Of a stretch of DNA of 8,921 nt, positions 6,340-8,921 are shown piece after piece; position 1 is the stretch's first letter, and every line of letters begins with the position of its first letter. A model generated the notes under the pieces. It saw nothing but the letters and a program-made list of their open reading frames with translations, made no database searches and was not told where the DNA came from. Origin of the DNA: RGIG6165 sp045538835 (GTDB lineage: Bacteria; Bacillota; Clostridia; Oscillospirales; Feifaniaceae). The stretch covers positions 1 to 8,921 of the forward strand of contig JAZQEF010000023.1 of assembly GCA_045538835.1 (NCBI GenBank), in the 5' to 3' direction. The position numbers and the translations under genes were made by a program.

Positions 6340-6353
6340 CGGTTCGCTTTTTT
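6327..6353 (+). terminator. Intrinsic terminator overlapping the fusion gene's stop codon
   Basis: AGCGAATCG (6327-6335) pairs with CGGTTCGCT (6340-6348), nine pairs including one G-T, around a GTAA loop. A run of six T residues follows (6348-6353). The stop TAA (6337-6339) lies in the loop, so ribosomes finishing the gene would cover the hairpin. It separates the portal/minor capsid/fusion group from the capsid group. I see no good promoter between it and the scaffold gene, so it is probably partial. Confidence 0.75.
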
Positions 6354-6443
6354 AATATAAAAAAATATGCAGTTGTGCGATAAACAACAGACATTCAGCC
6401 GATGCGACCGGCGTAAATAAGCGTGAATGGGTAGGAGGTAAAA
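6354..6443 (+). promoter_or_regulatory. Leader before the scaffold gene with strong ribosome binding site
   Basis: About 90 bases, A-rich at the start. It contains AGGAGGT at 6433-6439, four bases before ATG 6444, which is a strong ribosome binding site. A 17-codon frame (ATG 6367 to stop 6418-6420) has no ribosome binding site and is not called. No -35/-10 pair with normal spacing was found. Short dyads (GCCG with CGGC) occur near 6398-6412. Confidence 0.5.
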
Positions 6444-7019
6444 ATGACAAGAGAACAGGCAAAGAGCAACCTTGTTTCTTTAGGTATTGCTGAACCGACA
6501 GATGAGCAGATCACAAGTTATCTGAACTCGGTGAACGGCGAAACAAAGAAAGAAAAAGACAGGGCAGACAAGTACAAGTTGGACGCTGACAAAGCATCGG
6601 AACTTCAACGGAAACTTGACGAGATCGCGAACCAAAACCTTTCCGAAGTGGAAAAAGCGAACAAAGCGACGGAAGATGCACTCGCTCAAGTAGCGGCGTT
6701 GCAGAAACGCATTGATCGCGCAGAACAGCTAAAGGCACTTGCGGAAAAAGGGATAACGGGCGAACAGGCAGAAAAGTTGATTTCCGAAGATGGAAAACTT
6801 GACTACGAAATCTTAGGTCAGATTATCTCCGATAGAGAAACGGCGGCGAAAGCAGCCAAAGAACAGGAAATTGCCAATAATCAGGGCAATCCTGGCGGTG
6901 GACAAGCGGGCGGAGCAGATAATCCGAACGCTACGCCGGAAGATGTGAAAAACGCCAAAACCTTGAGTTTCGGCGTTGCACCGCAAAACGCGGCAGATGT
7001 TCAAAACTACTACAAATAA
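6444..7019 (+). CDS. Capsid scaffold protein (Gp20/DUF4355-like)
   Basis: A 191-residue scaffold-like protein placed, as expected, directly before the decoration and major capsid genes. Scaffold proteins form a temporary core that shapes the procapsid and then leave or are degraded before DNA packaging. Residues about 32-105 are a highly charged coiled coil rich in K, E, A and Q. Residues 100-135 form a helical segment with EKGITGEQAEKLISEDGKLD. Then comes a Gly/Asn-rich flexible linker (145-162), and the end is SFGVAPQNAADVQNYYK, a probable capsid-binding tail. This order of coil, linker and short tail is typical of the Gp20/DUF4355-type scaffolds of Bacillota phages. The start has a strong AGGAGGT. 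No protease gene is visible in the window. Confidence 0.85.
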   Translation: MTREQAKSNLVSLGIAEPTDEQITSYLNSVNGETKKEKDRADKYKLDADKASELQRKLDEIANQNLSEVEKANKATEDALAQVAALQKRIDRAEQLKALAEKGITGEQAEKLISEDGKLDYEILGQIISDRETAAKAAKEQEIANNQGNPGGGQAGGADNPNATPEDVKNAKTLSFGVAPQNAADVQNYYK

Positions 7020-7023
7020 AACA

Positions 7024-7034
7024 GGAGGTAGAGA
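7024..7034 (+). promoter_or_regulatory. Ribosome binding site, shared 11-base block (copy 1)
   Basis: GGAGGTAGAGA is identical to the blocks at 7410-7420 and 8539-8549. It precedes ATG 7038 of the decoration gene. The match runs past the core GGAGGT into AGAGA, suggesting duplication with the gene block or selection for strong translation. Confidence 0.8.
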
Positions 7035-7037
7035 AAA

Positions 7038-7406
7038 ATGGGCGCACCTATCACTAAAGAATTTGGCGCAGAAAAAACTTGCTTAAAGTTTTTCCCGTAT
7101 CAGGGTGCGGCTTGCCTTGTTTCCGCTACCGGCGTTTCTGCCGATGCTAACGGACACAAGATTGTCAAAGCCGGTACTCCGTTCCCGAAGAACGATGGCA
7201 CTTGCCTCGGATATCTTTTATCCGATGTTGATGTAACTCAGGGTGATGCACCTGGCACTTATGTTTATGAGGGCGTACTTGATCCCGCTAAACTTACTGC
7301 TAATGACATTATCGTAACCGATGCAGCGAAGGCACACACTCCGCGTGTAACTTTCTATGAGGAAGCATACAAGAGTGGCGGCACTTCCACATCCACAAAT
7401 TCATAA
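7038..7406 (+). CDS. Head decoration / capsid-stabilising protein
   Basis: A 122-residue protein between scaffold and major capsid genes, the usual place of lambda gpD-like or head-fibre-like decoration proteins. It resembles small Clostridia phage proteins with the pattern 'IVKAGTPFP.ND.T..GYLLSDVDVT.GDA.G', here at about residues 42-73, followed by YVYEGVLDPAKL (75-86). These are beta-rich sequences thought to form a trimer-like cap on the shell. Residues 101-111 (TPRVTFYEEAY) form the last strand, and the tail is Ser/Thr/Gly-rich. The initiator is followed by GAP, so the methionine may be removed. The start is fixed by the ribosome binding site at 7023-7029. The exact family is uncertain, though a capsid-surface role fits both sequence and position. 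Confidence 0.72.
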   Translation: MGAPITKEFGAEKTCLKFFPYQGAACLVSATGVSADANGHKIVKAGTPFPKNDGTCLGYLLSDVDVTQGDAPGTYVYEGVLDPAKLTANDIIVTDAAKAHTPRVTFYEEAYKSGGTSTSTNS

Positions 7407-7409
7407 GAA

Positions 7410-7420
7410 GGAGGTAGAGA
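7410..7420 (+). promoter_or_regulatory. Ribosome binding site, shared 11-base block (copy 2)
   Basis: GGAGGTAGAGA, extended upstream to AAGGAGGT (7408-7415), lies 8 bases before the major capsid ATG at 7424. It is close to the full complement of the 16S rRNA 3' end, as expected for the most abundant virion protein. Confidence 0.85.
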
Positions 7421-7423
7421 ATC

Positions 7424-8533
7424 ATGGCATTACCGTTGAAAGATGCGTTTACCGCAAGGGCAATCGGCACGGCATGGGATTCCTACAAGGCATCGCTCGC
7501 TCTGCCGCCTTATCTTGGTCGTTCCTTTTTTGGAACGCAGAAAAAGACAGGCTTAGATCTGAAATACATTCTTGGAGAGGATGCAGTTCCCCGTGAACTG
7601 AAAGGATCGAATTTCGATGCACAGGCGCCTCTTCGTGAAGGTATTGGATTCAAGACGATCGAGCAGAATATGCCGTTCTTCCGCGAAAGTTACATGGTAA
7701 CTGAGAAAGAGGAACAGGACTACATGACCTTTATGAACAGTGTTGACGCGAGTGCGGCTAACAATGTTTTGCAGAGGATCATGAAAAACCCTATGCAGCT
7801 TATTCAGGGTGCTAACATCGTTCCCGAGAGAATGATTTGGCAGTTGCTTGCACCGACCGATGGTGTTCCGAAGATCACGATTGCCGTTGATGGCGATTAT
7901 TCAAGCAAGGCGTATGTTATCGACTATACAAACGATAGCGGTACGGCTTACAAGGCAAAAAACTTTATCGACATTACCGGCACGGCAGGCAACAAGTGGT
8001 CTGTTTCCGCAACCGCAAAGCCTATCGCTGACCTCGTTGCGGCACAGGAACAGCAGATGGCTAACCACGGTCAGAACCTTACTACTTTTGCGATGAACCT
8101 CAAAACATGGAAATGGCTCGTAAACGCAGAAGATACTAAGAAACAGGTGCTTGGTGCAATCGCTTACAATGCCGGTATCTCGATCAAAGACGCAGATGTT
8201 AAGAGTTTCCTTCTTGACAACTACGGCATTACGATCCTTATTTACAACAACATTTATGTTAGCGGTACTTCCACCACTACATTCATTCCTGATGGTATCG
8301 TTACGGGTATTTCTCAGGGCGTTACCCGTCTTGGTGATGTATTCTATGGTACTACTCCCGAAGAACGCAGCGGAAGTCTTGCACAGGGCAACCTGTCTAT
8401 CGTTGACACAGGTGTTGCTGTTTACACTTACACTACCGATCATCCGCTTAATACTCATTGCGTTGTTTCCGAGATCGTTCTCCCGTCCTATGAGAACATG
8501 AACAGCGTTGTTGTTATGAAGGTTAATTCCTGA
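7424..8533 (+). CDS. Major capsid protein (lambda gpE / Phage_cap_E-like, HK97 fold)
   Basis: A 369-residue major capsid protein that self-assembles into the icosahedral shell. It resembles the lambda gpE family (Phage_cap_E) by its order of motifs: an early segment with YLGRSFFGTQKKTGLDLKYI (30-49), the linker REGIGFKTIEQNMPFFRESY (71-90), and a long helix with AANNVLQRIM (111-120). The conserved C-terminal half has YNNIYVSGTSTTTFIPDG (274-291), LGDVFYGTTPEE (303-314) and PLNTHCVVSEIVLPS (341-355). The length is usual for the family. There is no N-terminal delta domain, consistent with the separate scaffold gene. The gene uses more C-ending codons than terL, suggesting high expression. A strong ribosome binding site fixes the start. 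If the upstream fusion enzyme modifies virions, this protein and the decoration protein are the obvious candidates. Confidence 0.92.
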   Translation: MALPLKDAFTARAIGTAWDSYKASLALPPYLGRSFFGTQKKTGLDLKYILGEDAVPRELKGSNFDAQAPLREGIGFKTIEQNMPFFRESYMVTEKEEQDYMTFMNSVDASAANNVLQRIMKNPMQLIQGANIVPERMIWQLLAPTDGVPKITIAVDGDYSSKAYVIDYTNDSGTAYKAKNFIDITGTAGNKWSVSATAKPIADLVAAQEQQMANHGQNLTTFAMNLKTWKWLVNAEDTKKQVLGAIAYNAGISIKDADVKSFLLDNYGITILIYNNIYVSGTSTTTFIPDGIVTGISQGVTRLGDVFYGTTPEERSGSLAQGNLSIVDTGVAVYTYTTDHPLNTHCVVSEIVLPSYENMNSVVVMKVNS

Positions 8534-8538
8534 TAAGC

Positions 8539-8549
8539 GGAGGTAGAGA
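8539..8549 (+). promoter_or_regulatory. Ribosome binding site, shared 11-base block (copy 3)
   Basis: GGAGGTAGAGA precedes ATG 8551 of the 58-residue gene and matches the copies at 7024-7034 and 7410-7420. It confirms that this short frame is a real gene. Confidence 0.8.
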
Positions 8550-8550
8550 T

Positions 8551-8727
8551 ATGGTAGCCGAATACACTATCAAAATCGGAGATAGGTATTACAAGGCTGG
8601 CGAAACTTTACCCGAAGATGATGAAACTAAGGCGGTTTCTACTCACGAAGTAGAGCCGCCTGTTTCTGTGGTTGAAGAAGTCGCAGAACAGCCGAAACAG
8701 AAAAGGCAATATACCCGCAGAAAGTAA
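8551..8727 (+). CDS. Small conserved-position phage protein of unknown function (58 aa)
   Basis: A 58-residue frame starting MVAEYTIKIGDRYYKAGE. It has a short beta-like N-terminus (residues 1-20), an acidic, Val/Glu/Pro-rich middle (21-47), and a strongly basic tail KQKRQYTRRK (49-58). I do not recognise a family with certainty. Small proteins with an acidic centre and basic end are often found directly after the major capsid gene in Clostridia phages. Evidence that it is real: a strong ribosome binding site 6 bases before the ATG, a tight fit between neighbours (17 bases after the capsid stop, 15 before the next ATG), and coherent codon use. The charged tail could contact DNA or capsid, but that is a guess. 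Confidence 0.75.
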   Translation: MVAEYTIKIGDRYYKAGETLPEDDETKAVSTHEVEPPVSVVEEVAEQPKQKRQYTRRK

Positions 8728-8742
8728 TGGGAGGTGGACAGT

Positions 8743-8921
8743 ATGAAATATACAGTATTGCACCACTTCACGGATTTGCAAGACGATAACTTCCATTATG
8801 TTGACGGTACTACATATCCCAGAAAAGGATATCAGCCTACGGAAGATCGCATTAAAGAACTTTCTGGAAGTGACAACAAACAGGGCGTACCGCTTATCAA
8901 GGCGGTGAAAGAAAAGGCGGC
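8743..8921 (+). CDS. Head-completion-region phage protein, 3' partial
   Basis: This frame starts at ATG 8743 after GGGAGGT (8729-8735) and runs off the right edge after 59 complete codons. It begins MKYTVLHHFTDLQDDNFHYV, then has TYPRKGY and TEDRIKELSGSDNKQGVPL. This pattern ('v...FtDLqD..hvY..GdtyPR.G...seeRi.eLs...N..g.PLI') is familiar from small proteins between the capsid and head-tail connector genes of Bacillota phages. The function is unestablished. Position suggests a role in head completion or connector assembly. It is truncated only by the window edge. Confidence 0.78.
   Translation, partial: MKYTVLHHFTDLQDDNFHYVDGTTYPRKGYQPTEDRIKELSGSDNKQGVPLIKAVKEKA

Noticed and set aside
6367..6420. 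17-codon frame in the scaffold leader, possible leader peptide
   Set aside because: No ribosome binding site; only an A-rich tract lies upstream.
7901..8458. 185-codon minus-strand frame opposite the major capsid gene
   Set aside because: Shadow of the strongly codon-biased capsid gene; product looks random and Cys/Val-rich with no start signal.
1..8921. tRNA genes, CRISPR arrays, insertion sequences, integrase, attachment sites
   Set aside because: Looked for on both strands; no cloverleaf, regularly spaced repeat, transposase or recombinase motif was seen.

Overview
This window is the end of the replication module and most of the packaging and head-assembly module of a tailed double-stranded DNA phage, either a free phage or a prophage. 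All genes lie on the + strand and are tightly packed. The host is probably a Gram-positive bacterium of the Bacillota, most likely a gut-type Clostridia member. This is inferred from strong GGAGGT ribosome binding sites, a TTGACA-type promoter, moderate GC content, and a terminase and portal of the kind common in Clostridia prophages. No integrase, attachment site, tRNA or CRISPR was seen, so lysogeny cannot be judged.

Layout. (1) 2-493: the C-terminal end of a single-stranded-DNA-binding protein, then a MazG-like nucleotide pyrophosphohydrolase. (2) 494-683: about 190 bases with no convincing gene but three inverted repeats, two of which use the same segment and so exclude each other. (3) 684-2863: large terminase (terL), overlapped by a DUF1492-like coiled-coil plus helix-turn-helix protein. 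No recognisable small terminase is present. (4) 2842-2990: a control cassette made of an inverted repeat over the regulator's stop codon, a near-consensus promoter with a dyad over its -35 box, and a strong intrinsic terminator about 60 bp past the -10 box. (5) 3010-6339: portal, minor capsid (Mu F/SPP1 gp7-like) protein, and a 411-residue protein fusing a sugar-nucleotidyltransferase-like domain to a glycosyltransferase-like domain, all joined by overlapping stops and starts. (6) 6327-6353: a terminator overlapping the stop codon of the fusion gene. (7) 6444-8921: scaffold, decoration protein, lambda-gpE-like major capsid protein, a 58-residue unknown protein, and the start of a head-completion-region protein. 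All of group 7 have strong ribosome binding sites, three of them sharing an identical 11-base block.

How they work together. The portal and minor capsid proteins start the procapsid. The scaffold guides the major capsid protein, the decoration protein stabilises the shell, and TerL pumps in DNA. The most unusual element is the nucleotidyltransferase-glycosyltransferase fusion inside the head operon. Its position suggests sugar activation and transfer coupled to virion assembly, for example glycosylation of a capsid protein, but that role is inference. The two hairpin-rich intergenic regions and two terminators suggest that late expression is tuned by structured leaders and readthrough.
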